Origin: Pseudomonas frederiksbergensis
GTDB taxonomy: Bacteria; Pseudomonadota; Gammaproteobacteria; Pseudomonadales; Pseudomonadaceae
Direction: 5' to 3'
DNA: 64,000 nt
Assembly (NCBI RefSeq): GCF_900105495.1
Contig: NZ_FNTF01000002.1
Coordinates: 4,642,501-4,706,500 of the forward strand
Shown: one piece after another, positions 1-9,240 of the stretch
Numbering within the stretch: position 1 is the stretch's first letter
How the letters are laid out: each line of letters starts with the position of its first letter
Program-made: the position numbers and the translations under genes
The notes under the pieces: model-generated
Told to the model about the DNA's origin: nothing
Databases searched by the model: none
The model's input: the letters and a program-made list of their open reading frames with translations, nothing else

Positions 1-824
1 ACTGGTTGCCGCTTCTGGCCAGCGGCCAGGCCATAGGCTGCTTCTGCTTGACCGAGCCTCAGGCCGGCACCGAAGCACACAACCTGCGCACCCGCGCCGA
101 GCTGCATGATGGGCAGTGGGTGCTCAACGGTGCCAAGCAGTTCGTCAGTAACGGCGAGCGCGCCAAGCTGGCCATCGTTTTCGCCGTCACCGATCCGGAA
201 CAGGGCAAGAAGGGGCTGTCGGCCTTCCTGGTACCGACCGACAACCCTGGTTTCGTGGTCGACCGCCGTGAGCACAAAATGGGAATCAAGGCCTCGGATA
301 CCTGCGCAGTGACCCTGGACAATTGCATGATCCCCGAGGCTAACCTGCTGGGCGAACGCGGCAAGGGCCTGGCCATTGCCCTGTCCAACCTGGAAGGTGG
401 TCGCATTGGTATCGCCGCCCAGGCCTTGGGCATCGCCCGCGCCGCTTTCGAAGCCGCGCTGGGGTATGCCCGCGAACGCGTCCAATTCGGCAAGCCGATC
501 ATTGAACACCAAAGCGTATCCAACTTGCTCGCCGATATGCACACCCGGCTCAATGCCACCCGACTGCTGGTGCTGCATGCCGCACGCCTGAAAAGCGCCG
601 GGCAACAGTGTCTATCAGAAGCCTCGCAGGCCAAGCTGTTCGCCTCGGAAATGGCCGAGCGCGTCTGTTCCAGCGCCATGCAGATCCATGGCGGCTACGG
701 CTACCTGGAGGATTATCCGGTTGAGCGTTACTACCGCGATGCACGCATCACCCAGATCTACGAAGGCACCAGCGAGGTCCAACGCCTGTTGATCGCCCGC
801 GAGCTGGCCCACTACGCGCTCTGA
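1..824 (+). CDS. acyl-CoA dehydrogenase (5' end outside window)
   Basis: FAD-dependent acyl-CoA dehydrogenase; the family oxidises acyl-CoA thioesters to 2-enoyl-CoA and passes electrons to ETF. The open frame runs in from the window edge (first whole codon at base 3), so about the first 100 residues are missing. Visible landmarks are the flavin-contacting [11 protein letters not shown] segment, the middle beta-domain, and the C-terminal helical domain ending with [18 protein letters not shown]. The Glu of YEGT is at the catalytic-base position of short/medium-chain enzymes. Substrate cannot be told. A strong hairpin with a T-rich tail follows the stop, so this is the last gene of its transcript. 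Confidence 0.93.
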   Translation, partial: WLPLLASGQAIGCFCLTEPQAGTEAHNLRTRAELHDGQWVLNGAKQFVSNGERAKLAIVFAVTDPEQGKKGLSAFLVPTDNPGFVVDRREHKMGIKASDTCAVTLDNCMIPEANLLGERGKGLAIALSNLEGGRIGIAAQALGIARAAFEAALGYARERVQFGKPIIEHQSVSNLLADMHTRLNATRLLVLHAARLKSAGQQCLSEASQAKLFASEMAERVCSSAMQIHGGYGYLEDYPVERYYRDARITQIYEGTSEVQRLLIARELAHYAL

Positions 825-830
825 GTCCCC

Positions 831-870
831 CGTCCGGACGCGCCTGCCGCGTCCGGACGCCCTCTTTTCT
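831..870 (+). terminator. intrinsic terminator after acyl-CoA dehydrogenase
   Basis: A perfect 12-bp stem CGTCCGGACGCG (831-842) / CGCGTCCGGACG (848-859) with a 5-nt loop is followed by CCCTCTTTTCT. It lies 7 bases after the stop codon. Confidence 0.75.
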
Positions 871-892
871 GCCCCTCCTTGTGGAGTTGCCC

Positions 893-2521
893 ATGCCCCG
901 CTTGCGCAATATTCCCATCAACCGCCGACTGTGGTTGATCCTGCTCACGTCCATCCTGATGCTGCTGATTCTTGCCGGCATGATGCTCAAGCAGAGCTAT
1001 GACAACCTGTATGCAGCCAAGGCGCTGAAAACCCGTCATGTGGTCGAGACGGCCAGCGGGATCCTGCGCCACTTCCAAAACCTGGAAGAACACGGGCTCA
1101 GTCGTGAACAGGCGCAGCAGCAGGCTATCGCGGTCATACGCGATCTGCGCTATGACCACGGGGACTACTTCTGGCTCGAAGACCTCGACACGCGCATGAT
1201 CCTGCATCCCAATGCCAAGCTTGAAGGCAAGCGCATGACAGGCACCCTCGACCCTGATGGCAAGGCGCTGTTCGACGAGATGGTGGCCGTGGCAAAACGC
1301 GACGGCTCAGGCCTGGTGAGTTACCGCTGGCCCAAGCCGGGTTCCGACGCGCCAGTGGAGAAGGTTTCCTACGTCGAACTGTTCAAGCCCTGGGGCTGGA
1401 TCGTCGGCTCGGGTATCTACATTGACGACGTGCAAGTCGAGTTCCGCCGCCAGCTGGTACACACCTTCGTCATCCTGATAATGATCACGCTGCTGCTCAG
1501 CGCGCTGATCCTGCTGATTGCCCGCAGCATCGCCTCGCCACTGGCGCAAGCGGTCGATGCCATGCAGAACATCGCCAGCGGCGATGCCGACCTGACCCGC
1601 AATCTGGACAGCCAGTGGCGCGACGAGCTCACTGCCCTCAACGTCCACTTCAACGTGTTCACCAACAAGCTACGCACGGTGATCGGCCAGTCTATGCAGA
1701 CCGCAGGCAGCCTGGACCAGGCCTCGCAATCACTCGCTGAGATTGCCAGCGATAGCCAGCGCCACAGCCAGCAACAGTCCCAGCAGATGGAGTTGGTGGC
1801 CACCGCCATTCACGAGGTTTCTTACGCCGTGCAGGAAGTGGCGAAGAACGCCGAACACGCCGCCAACGAAGTACGCCAGGCCGATGAGCAGGCACGCCAG
1901 GGTCAGCACAATATTGACAACAGCCTGAGCCAGATCGACCAGTTGTCCGAGACCATCGGCCAGGCTGTCGAGGTGATCCAGAGCCTGGCCCAGGAAAGCA
2001 CCCAGATCGGCAGTGTGCTGGAAGTCATTCGCGCCATCGCCGAGCAGACCAACCTGTTGGCGCTGAATGCCGCCATTGAGGCGGCGCGCGCTGGCGAACA
2101 GGGCCGCGGCTTCGCCGTGGTAGCAGACGAAGTGCGCCTGCTGGCCCAGCGCACTCAGCAGTCCATCGCACAGATCCAAGGCATGATCGAGCGCCTGCAG
2201 GGCAACTCGGAAGCGGCGGTGAAGGTCATCAATACCAGCAGCCAAGCCGCTCAACAAACCGTGGAACAGGCCCGCCGAACCGGTGAAAGCCTGCACCAGA
2301 TTCTCAGCGCGCTGCGCAATCTCACCGAACTGAACGCCTCGATCGCCAGCGCCACCCTGGAGCAGTCCCATGTGGTCGAGGACATCAACCAGAATGTCAC
2401 CCGTGCAGCTTCGCTGGCCCACGAAAATGCCCAGGCAGCAGGCCGGTCCAACGAGGCCAGCCAGCAACTGGGCCAACTGGCGGGTCAGCTGAATCGGCTG
2501 TTGGGGCAGTTTCGCGTATGA
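893..2521 (+). CDS. methyl-accepting chemotaxis protein with periplasmic Cache domain
   Basis: Transmembrane chemoreceptor of 542 residues. Order: first membrane helix (about 13-33), a periplasmic single-Cache-type sensor (about 35-180, with the [16 protein letters not shown] stretch typical of sCache_2), second helix (about 188-210), HAMP, then a long coiled-coil signalling domain. The conserved tip [20 protein letters not shown] and the [12 protein letters not shown] stretch that contact CheA/CheW are intact. The start is the ATG at 893, behind GTGGAG; the GTG at 881 is also in frame but is part of that ribosome-binding site. The stop overlaps the next gene in an ATGA. Ligand unknown; sCache_2 receptors often sense small organic acids. 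Confidence 0.93.
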   Translation: MPRLRNIPINRRLWLILLTSILMLLILAGMMLKQSYDNLYAAKALKTRHVVETASGILRHFQNLEEHGLSREQAQQQAIAVIRDLRYDHGDYFWLEDLDTRMILHPNAKLEGKRMTGTLDPDGKALFDEMVAVAKRDGSGLVSYRWPKPGSDAPVEKVSYVELFKPWGWIVGSGIYIDDVQVEFRRQLVHTFVILIMITLLLSALILLIARSIASPLAQAVDAMQNIASGDADLTRNLDSQWRDELTALNVHFNVFTNKLRTVIGQSMQTAGSLDQASQSLAEIASDSQRHSQQQSQQMELVATAIHEVSYAVQEVAKNAEHAANEVRQADEQARQGQHNIDNSLSQIDQLSETIGQAVEVIQSLAQESTQIGSVLEVIRAIAEQTNLLALNAAIEAARAGEQGRGFAVVADEVRLLAQRTQQSIAQIQGMIERLQGNSEAAVKVINTSSQAAQQTVEQARRTGESLHQILSALRNLTELNASIASATLEQSHVVEDINQNVTRAASLAHENAQAAGRSNEASQQLGQLAGQLNRLLGQFRV

Positions 2522-3159
2522 AGGTGATGGCGCTACCTGTCGAACAAGGGCACCACTCGCGCTACCTGGAAACCCGCCACAAGGCTCTCGAGCTGTTCGC
2601 CAGGTGTGGCTTCAGCCGGGTAAGCATGCGCGACCTCGCCACTTATCTGGGGATCAATGTCGGCTCCATTTACAACCACATCGATAGCAAGGAAGCACTG
2701 TTGTTCGAGCTGATCGAGGAACTCTACGAACAGTTGCTTCACGGCGCCAGCCTGGTGAATCGTCGCAAATCCGCACCGGCGGTACGACTGCATGGCCTGC
2801 TTGAGGCGCACCTCCTGCTACACGAGCGCATGGGGGCGCATTTCCGCCTGGCAGAGTACGACCTCCATTGCCTGAGCAGCGAACAGCAGGCCTTGATCCT
2901 GACCCTGCGCCGACGCTACGAGGAGCACCTGGTGGAAACTATAGAGCAGCTCACCGGTAAACCGACCAATGCCACCCGGCGCGCCACCTTGAGCGGCATC
3001 GTGTCCCTCCTCAACCAACTGCCAGCCTGGGTTGGGGAGCCGCACGCAAGCAAGGGAGTACGCCGCAAGTTGCTGCATGACATGGTGATGAGTACCCTCC
3101 AGGGTGCGTTGCAGGCGACTCATACCTCAGGCTCTGAACTCTCGTCAAAGCCGGGCTAA
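2518..3159 (+). CDS. TetR-family transcriptional regulator
   Basis: 213-residue one-component regulator. Residues about 13-60 form the TetR helix-turn-helix ([19 protein letters not shown], then [20 protein letters not shown]); the rest is a helical ligand-binding and dimer domain like those of acyl-CoA-responsive TetR proteins. The ATG overlaps the chemoreceptor stop (ATGA), so translation is coupled and the two share an operon. It may control the neighbouring fatty-acid or amino-acid oxidation genes to its left; this is inference from position. A terminator follows. Confidence 0.88.
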   Translation: MKVMALPVEQGHHSRYLETRHKALELFARCGFSRVSMRDLATYLGINVGSIYNHIDSKEALLFELIEELYEQLLHGASLVNRRKSAPAVRLHGLLEAHLLLHERMGAHFRLAEYDLHCLSSEQQALILTLRRRYEEHLVETIEQLTGKPTNATRRATLSGIVSLLNQLPAWVGEPHASKGVRRKLLHDMVMSTLQGALQATHTSGSELSSKPG

Positions 3160-3186
3160 TGGCCGGACGCTGAACATTAATCTCAT

Positions 3187-3235
3187 GCACAAAAAACGCC
3201 ACTCATTGAGTGGCGTTTTTTGTGAATCCTGGGGC
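3187..3235 (+). repeat. terminator hairpin, direct-repeat copy of the tRNA-Gly terminator region
   Basis: AACGCCACTCA / TGAGTGGCGTT hairpin flanked by A and T tracts terminates the TetR operon. The whole stretch, including GTGAATC outside the hairpin, recurs in the same orientation at 30978-31027 next to tRNA-Gly with only about four differences. It may be the far attachment-site copy of an island inserted at that tRNA. Confidence 0.7.
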
Positions 3236-3240
3236 CTTTC

Positions 3241-4176
3241 TCAAGTTCGGCGCAGGAGTGTATGAGGTGCCACACCAAAGGCCTTGCGAAAAGCATGACT
3301 GTAATGGGAAAAATCGGAGAATCCGAAATCCAGTGCAGCTTGGGAAATGCTGCGTACCTGGCCGCGCTCTATAGCCTCACGACTGGCGATCAGGCGCTCT
3401 TTCCAGATCTCCGCAACCGGCGTTTTCTGGTAACGGGCGAAAGCGCGCGTGACGGTTCGCGTGGACACATAATGCACTTGAGCGATGCGCTCGATCGACA
3501 GGTCCGGATCGGTCAGATTCTGCTGGATGTAGTTCATGATCCGACCATAAAGATCCAGCTCCTCATGGGTCGTCTTGAGATCCTGGAGTTCCAGGCTGAT
3601 CGCCAGAAGATCCAGCAAGGTGTTGGAGAAGCGGCTGGAAAGCCCCTCGTCTTGAAAGCTTGCAGGAATGCTCGCCGCTTGGTGCAACATCTCGCGCAAT
3701 GGAATCACCCCTGGACGGCGATCGTCCAGTACCACGGCTGTGCAGCCTGCAATACCTGGCAACCGCTGGCTGAGCAACTGTCTCGGAATGCGGACCAGGT
3801 GGTTTTCGGTACCACCCAGGCTGAATCGGAACGTCTGGGATGCGTCATAAAGAAACAAATTGTCCGCCGCCAGCGTTGCCCTGCGCCCTCCCTGCTCCAA
3901 TTCACCATAGCCTCGCCGGGTGAAACCCAGCCATAGATCTTCATCAGGACCACTGCGCAAATGCTGGGGCGAACGCTCCCAAAAATGCAGTGGCGAGGAC
4001 AGCGTACAGATCTCCAGCGGCCCCATGCCGTGCACCTCCAGCGCCCCGTCGAAATCGCTCTGCGTCAATGGTTTGCTGTCCGCCGCCAGGCAGTGACGGC
4101 ATACCACTTCTTTCCAGTAATCAAAGCGACGTGGAGCCGCAACGGCGAGGGTTGAATACTGATTGCTATGACTCAT
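3241..4176 (-). CDS. AraC/XylS-family regulator of the aldoxime-nitrile cluster (OxdR-like)
   Basis: 311-residue regulator with an N-terminal AraC-binding-like domain (about 30-190) and a C-terminal double helix-turn-helix (IERIAQVHYVSTRTVTRAFARY, then QAALDFGFSDFSHYSHAFRKAFG). The start is the ATG at 4176 behind GAGGTGA; a 26-codon upstream extension (to 4254) has no ribosome-binding site. It is divergent from the aldoxime genes. Two tandem direct-repeat operators of the AraC type lie in front of the small-ORF/oxdA and amidase genes and are its most likely targets. From memory, P. chlororaphis B23 has an AraC-type activator (OxdR) for its aldoxime dehydratase; equivalence here is inferred from position and domain type. 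Confidence 0.88.
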   Translation of the reverse strand: MSHSNQYSTLAVAAPRRFDYWKEVVCRHCLAADSKPLTQSDFDGALEVHGMGPLEICTLSSPLHFWERSPQHLRSGPDEDLWLGFTRRGYGELEQGGRRATLAADNLFLYDASQTFRFSLGGTENHLVRIPRQLLSQRLPGIAGCTAVVLDDRRPGVIPLREMLHQAASIPASFQDEGLSSRFSNTLLDLLAISLELQDLKTTHEELDLYGRIMNYIQQNLTDPDLSIERIAQVHYVSTRTVTRAFARYQKTPVAEIWKERLIASREAIERGQVRSISQAALDFGFSDFSHYSHAFRKAFGVAPHTLLRRT

Positions 4177-4408
4177 GGCATTCACCTCACGGCGGCAGCT
4201 GAACAATAAGGGTGACGGTAACGTTAGCTCCCTTTTTAGCAAATAGCAGGCCACTCCACTTTTGTACTGCCAAGGTTATGTGCGCCTGAAATATCAGACC
4301 CTTGCGCTCGGGAAGGGGCTGTCACACGGACGACTCCTGCCCATTATCGATACATGCATTCGGAGTGCGCGCACCAATTCAGCTCATCGTGATCCTGTAT
4401 TCAGGGCC

Positions 4409-4472
4409 TGTCCTTTCTAGCCAAACGGTTGTCCGTACGAGCCAAGCGTACCGTGCCGTCCCCGCCTAACTT
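4409..4472 (+). promoter_or_regulatory. oxd promoter with tandem AraC-type operator
   Basis: Two half-sites TGTCC-N6-GCCAA begin at 4409 and 4430, a 21-bp (two-turn) spacing typical of AraC/XylS operators. The last GCCAA ends at 4445, and a TAACTT candidate -10 box starts at 4467. The same arrangement with the same distances occurs at 6803-6866. The rest of the 340-bp divergent region (4177-4408) shows no gene. Confidence 0.75.
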
Positions 4473-4517
4473 CTACCCCACACCGTGCCCCTTCAACCAC
4501 AACTGATGAGGTGTCCC

Positions 4518-4709
4518 ATGCAACCGCCAGAGCAGCAGCGACAGTCCGATCCATCCTGGCTTTTGCAGAGGCGCGACTTGGCACCTGAAGAGTTCGCCAC
4601 CTACCTGTTAGAGCTGGGGACTCTGGTGCTGCAGCGTCGACTGGTTGCGCCAGCCGCAGCCACCCGCGCCCGTCGAAACGTTGAACAGATAACCGCGTAC
4701 CAAAAATAA
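4518..4709 (+). CDS. small ORF leading the aldoxime dehydratase operon
   Basis: 63-residue ORF whose ATG follows GAGG at 7-nt spacing, about 40 nt downstream of the predicted transcription start. It ends 16 nt before oxdA, so it would be the first translated gene of the oxd transcript. The product is Gln/Arg/Ala-rich, with a predicted amphipathic stretch (LAPEEFATYLLELGTLVLQR) and no signal peptide or cysteines. I do not recognise a family. It could be a real small protein, a translational lead-in for oxdA, or fortuitous. Confidence 0.5.
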   Translation: MQPPEQQRQSDPSWLLQRRDLAPEEFATYLLELGTLVLQRRLVAPAAATRARRNVEQITAYQK

Positions 4710-4725
4710 AACCAAGGAGTCCCCC

Positions 4726-5784
4726 ATGGAATCTGCGATCGATAAGCACCTCAAATGCCCGCGGACGTTGTCTCGTCGCGTCCCCGATGAATACCAGCCC
4801 CCCTTCCCCATGTGGGTTGGGCGCGCCGATGAGCAACTGGAACAGGTGGTGATGGGATATTTGGGAGTGCAATACCGCGGGGAGGACCAGCGTGCAGCGG
4901 CCCTGCACGCCATGCGCCACATCGCCGCGAGCCTGAGTCTGCCCGACGGCCCCCTGAGCCATGACCTGACCCACCACACCGACAACAGCGGTTACGACAA
5001 CCTGATGATCGTCGGGTACTGGAAAGACCCCGCCGCGTATTGCCGTTGGCTGCGCACGCCCGAGGTAAGCCAATGGTGGTCGTCAGAGGATCGCCTGAAC
5101 GACGGTCTCGGTTACTTTCGGGAGATCGTCGCGCCGCGGGCCGAGCAGTTCGAGACGCTGTATGGCTTTCGCGATGAGTTGCCCGGCGTTGGTGCCGTCA
5201 TGGACACCATCAGTGACGACATCGAAGAACACGGTTACTGGGGATCGATGCGGGACCGCTTCCCGATTTCCCAGACCGACTGGATGGCTCCTTCCGGCGA
5301 ACTGACGGTCATCGCAGGTGACCCGGCCAAAGGTGGGCGCGTGGTCGTGCAAGGCCACGACAATATCGCGCTGATCCGCTCCGGCCAGGACTGGGCGGAT
5401 GCCGGCGAAGAAGAAAGATCGCTCTATCTCAACGAAATTCTGCCGACGCTGCAGGCGGGTATGGATTTCCTTCGCGACAGTGGCAAGGACCTGGGTTGCT
5501 ACAGCAATCGCTTCGTGAATTACATCGACCTGGACGGCAATCTTCTGAACCTGAGTTACAACATCGGCCACTGGCGCTCCCTGGAAAAACTCGAGCGCTG
5601 GGCCGAATCGCATCCAACCCATCTGCGGATCTTCGTGACCTTCTTTCGGGTTGCTACCAGCCTGTCGAAGCTACGCCTCTATCACGAAGTCTCGGTATCC
5701 GACGCCAAGGATCAAGTGTTCGAGTACATCAACTGCCACCCGCAGACGGGCATGTTGCGTGACGCGGTAATCCCTAAAACCTGA
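4726..5784 (+). CDS. oxdA: aldoxime dehydratase (haem enzyme)
   Basis: Dehydrates aliphatic or aryl aldoximes to nitriles at a ferrous b-type haem, in the cytoplasm. The 352-residue product has the same length as OxdA of P. chlororaphis B23 and closely resembles it from memory. The proximal haem ligand His299 (SHPTHLRIF) and the catalytic distal His320 (RLYHEVS) fall at exactly the family positions, and the Ser of ALIRSGQDW corresponds to Ser219. The start follows CAAGGAG. It supplies the nitrile for the hydratase encoded downstream. A GC-rich hairpin and T tract after the stop separate it from the barrel protein, whose transcription must come from read-through or its own promoter. Confidence 0.96.
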   Translation: MESAIDKHLKCPRTLSRRVPDEYQPPFPMWVGRADEQLEQVVMGYLGVQYRGEDQRAAALHAMRHIAASLSLPDGPLSHDLTHHTDNSGYDNLMIVGYWKDPAAYCRWLRTPEVSQWWSSEDRLNDGLGYFREIVAPRAEQFETLYGFRDELPGVGAVMDTISDDIEEHGYWGSMRDRFPISQTDWMAPSGELTVIAGDPAKGGRVVVQGHDNIALIRSGQDWADAGEEERSLYLNEILPTLQAGMDFLRDSGKDLGCYSNRFVNYIDLDGNLLNLSYNIGHWRSLEKLERWAESHPTHLRIFVTFFRVATSLSKLRLYHEVSVSDAKDQVFEYINCHPQTGMLRDAVIPKT

Positions 5785-5864
5785 CGTCTGACGCTACCCG
5801 GCGTCCACGGGCGGACTTGATCCAAATTCCGCCCTGACACAGATCTCGCGTCCAAACAACTTTT

Positions 5865-5897
5865 GGCCCCCCAGCGCATGGGGTTGGGGGGCCTTTT
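5865..5897 (+). terminator. intrinsic terminator after oxdA
   Basis: GGCCCCCC (5865-5872) pairs with GGGGGGCC (5886-5893), followed by TTTT. It lies between oxdA and the barrel protein gene. Confidence 0.7.
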
Positions 5898-5912
5898 GTC
5901 AGGAAATCGATC

Positions 5913-6782
5913 ATGAAGTTGAGTCACTCTTTACTCGTGCTGTGCATGCTGCCCTTTGTCAAAAGCCAGGCCATCGAGATAGCTCCCGGTGATTTCGAAC
6001 CATTGCCGGCCGGCGCCAACGCCTTGCTGCTCTACTACCAGCACACCGACCGCTCGGATCTGTACCACAACGGCCACAAGGTATCCGACGACGCCAGGCT
6101 CAGTTCGGACATCGGCATCCTGCGGTATGTGCACGCCATCGGCCTGTCAGAAAACCTCTCATGGGAACCGCAGATTCTGTTGCCTTTCGGCCAGATGAAC
6201 GCCTCGGGAGATATCGGTGCCTTGGGCGATACCCGCGGCATCGGCGACCCGATCATCACCGCGCCGCTGAAGTGGACGCTGCCCACTGCGAACAAGGACA
6301 TCTTCGCTTTGGCACCCTACCTGTCCTTTCCGGTGGGGAGCTACGACAAAAACGATGCCCTGAACCTCGGCGAGAACCGCTGGCGCGCCACGCTACAGGC
6401 GGCGTACATCCACCATTTCTCCCCGAAATGGGCGCTGGACACGGTGGCCGAAGCCTCATGGGTGTCGGCCAACAATGACTTCGGCTCGACCGGGGCGAAG
6501 CTGGAAGAAAACACCCGCTACGAGTACCAGGCCGCCGTGCGCTACAACTGGACCCCGAGCACCACCTTCGCCGTGGGCGGCGGCTACATCACCGGCTCGG
6601 CGACCACCGTCAACGGTGTCGATCAGCACGACGGGGTCTCCACCTCCTACGGGCGTTTCACCGTCACGCACTTCATCGAACCCACGCTGCAGATTCAAGC
6701 CCAGATCGGCACCGACATCGAGGTCGAACAAGGCTTCAAGGAAGGCGCACGCCTGAACCTGCGCGTCTTGAAAGTGTTCTGA
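5913..6782 (+). CDS. outer-membrane beta-barrel protein, Phenol_MetA_deg-like
   Basis: 289-residue protein with an N-terminal signal peptide (MKLSHSLLVLCMLPFVKSQA) and alternating beta-strands to the C-terminus, which ends in the outer-membrane signature Phe (LRVLKVF). The GLGDTxGIGDP-like segment and overall pattern match the family once called 'protein involved in meta-pathway of phenol degradation', thought to be channels for hydrophobic or aromatic compounds. Its place between oxdA and the amidase suggests it admits aldoximes or nitriles; this is inference. The ribosome-binding site is AGGAAA. Confidence 0.82.
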   Translation: MKLSHSLLVLCMLPFVKSQAIEIAPGDFEPLPAGANALLLYYQHTDRSDLYHNGHKVSDDARLSSDIGILRYVHAIGLSENLSWEPQILLPFGQMNASGDIGALGDTRGIGDPIITAPLKWTLPTANKDIFALAPYLSFPVGSYDKNDALNLGENRWRATLQAAYIHHFSPKWALDTVAEASWVSANNDFGSTGAKLEENTRYEYQAAVRYNWTPSTTFAVGGGYITGSATTVNGVDQHDGVSTSYGRFTVTHFIEPTLQIQAQIGTDIEVEQGFKEGARLNLRVLKVF

Positions 6783-6802
6783 GCGCGCCACGCTTGGCAG
6801 AT

Positions 6803-6866
6803 TGTCCTTTTCAACCAAATGGCTGTCCTTCTCAGCCAAGCAAAGGTTGAGAGGGATGCCTAACTT
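6803..6866 (+). promoter_or_regulatory. amidase-nitrile hydratase promoter with tandem AraC-type operator
   Basis: Half-sites TGTCC-N6-ACCAA (6803) and TGTCC-N6-GCCAA (6824) are 21 bp apart, and TAACTT starts at 6861, 22 bases after the last GCCAA ends (6839). Sequence and spacing copy the oxd promoter at 4409-4472, so one regulator should switch both units. Confidence 0.75.
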
Positions 6867-6991
6867 GAACCCAGTTACCCACTCGATTGATGTCGCCCCA
6901 GGTGCCCGGCGCGAGGTGTTTTACGAACACCTTCGAACGCTCCCGTACTGACCGAGCCGTTGTCGATCACAGACAAAAGAATAGGAAAATC

Positions 6992-8506
6992 ATGGCCATT
7001 GTTCGCCCTACCCTCGACCAACTGCAAGACATCGCTGGCCGGCTGAATATGCAGCTGACCCATGAGCAGGCAGCGGAATACCTGGCACTTATGCAGCCAA
7101 GTTTCGAAGCCTATGACCTGGTCGACGAGTTGCCGGATTTCACCCCACCGGTGCGCTACGACCGCAGTTCCGGCTACCGCCCGTCTAACCCGCAAAACCT
7201 GCTCAACGCCTGGTATTACAGGACTGAAGTAAATGGTGCCCGTGAGGGCAAGCTTGTAGGCAAGACTGTTGCGCTCAAGGACAACATCTCCTTGGCTGGC
7301 GTCCCGATGATGAACGGCGCCTCAATCCTGGAAGGGTTTGTACCGTCGTTTGACGCAACCGTGGTGACCCGTTTGCTAGACGCCGGGACGACCATCCTGG
7401 GCAAGGCGACTTGTGAGCACTACTGCCTCTCCGGTGGCAGCCACACTTCTGATCCGGCGCCCGTACACAACCCATACCGGCACGGTTTCGCTGCCGGCGG
7501 ATCCTCCTCCGGAAGCGCTGCATTGGTGGCAGCCGGCGAGGTGGACCTGGCGGTTGGCGGCGATCAAGGCGGCTCGATCCGCATCCCTTCAGCGTTCTGC
7601 GGCACCTATGGCATGAAGCCGACCCACGGTCTGGTGCCCTACACCGGAATCATGGCGATCGAGGCCACCATCGACCATGCCGGTCCCATCACCCGCAACG
7701 TGCGTGACAATGCGCTGATGCTGGAAGTCATGGCCGGTGCCGACGGGCTCGATCCTCGTCAGGCCGCCCCTCAAGTCGACGCCTATTGCGACTATCTGGA
7801 GCGAGGTGTGAGCGGACTGCGGATCGGCATCCTGCAGGAAGGCTTCCAGCTGGCCAACCAGGATCCACGCGTTGCCGACAAGGTACGCGGCGCCATCGCC
7901 CGACTCGAAGCCTTGGGAGCTCGCGTCGAAGAGGTCTCCGTTCCCGAGCACAACCTGGCAGGTTCGCTGTGGCACCCCATCGGCTGCGAAGGCCTGACCA
8001 TGCAGATGATGCATGGCAATGGCGCAGGCTTTAACTGGAAGGGGCTCTACGACGTCGGTCTGCTGGATAAACAGGCCGGTTGGCGCGAACAAGCGGACGC
8101 ATTATCCGCATCGCTCAAGCTGTGCATGTTCGTCGGCCAGTACGGTCTGGAACGCTACAACGGTCGTTTCTACGCCAAGGCTCAGAACATCGCACGCTTC
8201 GCCCGGGCCGGTTACGACAAGGCACTGCAGACCTACGACCTGCTGGTCATGCCGACCGTGCCGATCATCGCCCAGCCCCACCCCGAACCCGATTGTTCGA
8301 TCACTGAGTACGTGGCCCGGGCACTGGAAATGATCGGTAACACCGCGCCGCAGGACATTACCGGCCATCCGGCCATGTCAATCCCGTGCGGTCTGGTGGA
8401 CGGCCTGCCCGTCGGGCTGATGTTCGTTGGCAAACACTATGCCGAAGGCACGATTTACCAGGCGGCGGCAGCGTTCGAGGCCGATGTCGACTGGAAGACG
8501 TTGTAA
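6992..8506 (+). CDS. amidase (amidase-signature family)
   Basis: Hydrolyses the amide made by nitrile hydratase to carboxylate and ammonia. The 504-residue product has the Ser-cisSer-Lys triad at Lys96 (VALKDN), Ser171 (GGSSSGSA) and Ser195 (GGDQGGSIR), the same numbering as nitrile-cluster amidases of Rhodococcus as I remember them. The start is the ATG at 6992 with AGGA upstream; an in-frame extension to 6887 adds 35 atypical residues and was not used. It lies 94 nt before the nitrile hydratase genes, in one transcription unit with them behind the AraC-type promoter. Confidence 0.95.
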   Translation: MAIVRPTLDQLQDIAGRLNMQLTHEQAAEYLALMQPSFEAYDLVDELPDFTPPVRYDRSSGYRPSNPQNLLNAWYYRTEVNGAREGKLVGKTVALKDNISLAGVPMMNGASILEGFVPSFDATVVTRLLDAGTTILGKATCEHYCLSGGSHTSDPAPVHNPYRHGFAAGGSSSGSAALVAAGEVDLAVGGDQGGSIRIPSAFCGTYGMKPTHGLVPYTGIMAIEATIDHAGPITRNVRDNALMLEVMAGADGLDPRQAAPQVDAYCDYLERGVSGLRIGILQEGFQLANQDPRVADKVRGAIARLEALGARVEEVSVPEHNLAGSLWHPIGCEGLTMQMMHGNGAGFNWKGLYDVGLLDKQAGWREQADALSASLKLCMFVGQYGLERYNGRFYAKAQNIARFARAGYDKALQTYDLLVMPTVPIIAQPHPEPDCSITEYVARALEMIGNTAPQDITGHPAMSIPCGLVDGLPVGLMFVGKHYAEGTIYQAAAAFEADVDWKTL

Positions 8507-8599
8507 GGCTGCCTCCCCCCAAACCTCCCGGACATCAATAAAAAACCGGGGACTGTTCTTCACTTTTTTGACCGTATTAAATCGATGAGGAGTTACACC

Positions 8600-9199
8600 A
8601 TGAGCGCCACTGTATCCCCAGCATCCACTTCGACGCCCGGCGAGCGGGCCTGGGCCTTGTTCAAGGTTATGAAAGACAAGGAACTGATTCCAGAGGGCTA
8701 TATCGAGCAGCTGACCGATTTGATGGAGCACCAATGGAGCCCGGAAAACGGCGCCCGTGTAGTCGCCAAGGCCTGGGTCGATCCACAGTTCCGGGAGCTG
8801 TTGCTCAGAGACGGTACTGCAGCGTGCGCGCAGTTCGGTTTCACCGGCCCGCAAGGCGAATACATCGTGGCCCTGGAGGATTTGCCCCTGCTGAAAAATG
8901 TCATCGTCTGCAGCCTGTGCTCTTGCACCAACTGGCCGGTCCTGGGGTTGCCGCCGGAGTGGTACAAGGGTTTTGAGTTCCGTGCACGCCTGGTTCGTGA
9001 AGGACGCACCGTGCTGCGTGAGATGGGCACAGAGTTGCCAAGCGATGTGATCGTCAAAGTCTGGGATACCAGCGCGGAAAGCCGCTACCTGGTCCTGCCC
9101 TTAAGGCCCGAAGGCTCCGAGCACATGAGTGAAGAAGAGCTTCAGAAACTGGTGACCAAGGATGTGCTGATCGGGGTTGCCCTGCCCCGCGTACGTTGA
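8600..9199 (+). CDS. nthA: nitrile hydratase alpha subunit, iron type
   Basis: Metal-binding subunit of nitrile hydratase (nitrile + water -> amide). The 199-residue product carries the claw motif VCSLCSCT at Cys104-Cys107-Ser108-Cys109; Ser rather than Thr after the first Cys marks the Fe(III) type, and in the family the last two cysteines are oxidised to sulfinic and sulfenic acids. The start ATG at 8600 follows GAGGAG; an ATG five codons earlier lies in that ribosome-binding site. Very similar, from memory, to the P. chlororaphis B23 subunit. The beta subunit and the activator follow. Confidence 0.97.
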   Translation: MSATVSPASTSTPGERAWALFKVMKDKELIPEGYIEQLTDLMEHQWSPENGARVVAKAWVDPQFRELLLRDGTAACAQFGFTGPQGEYIVALEDLPLLKNVIVCSLCSCTNWPVLGLPPEWYKGFEFRARLVREGRTVLREMGTELPSDVIVKVWDTSAESRYLVLPLRPEGSEHMSEEELQKLVTKDVLIGVALPRVR

Positions 9200-9240
9200 C
9201 CCAAAGACTCTTCATCTTCTAACTTTCGGAGGTTTTTATT

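Noticed and set aside
6856..6951. 31-codon ORF ([16 protein letters not shown]...) ahead of the amidase as a leader peptide
   Set aside because: Its ATG lies upstream of or within the predicted -10 box, so it would not be on the transcript; no regulatory codon run.
6887..6991. N-terminal extension of the amidase
   Set aside because: The 35 extra residues do not fit the family, and the catalytic-residue numbering matches the start at 6992.
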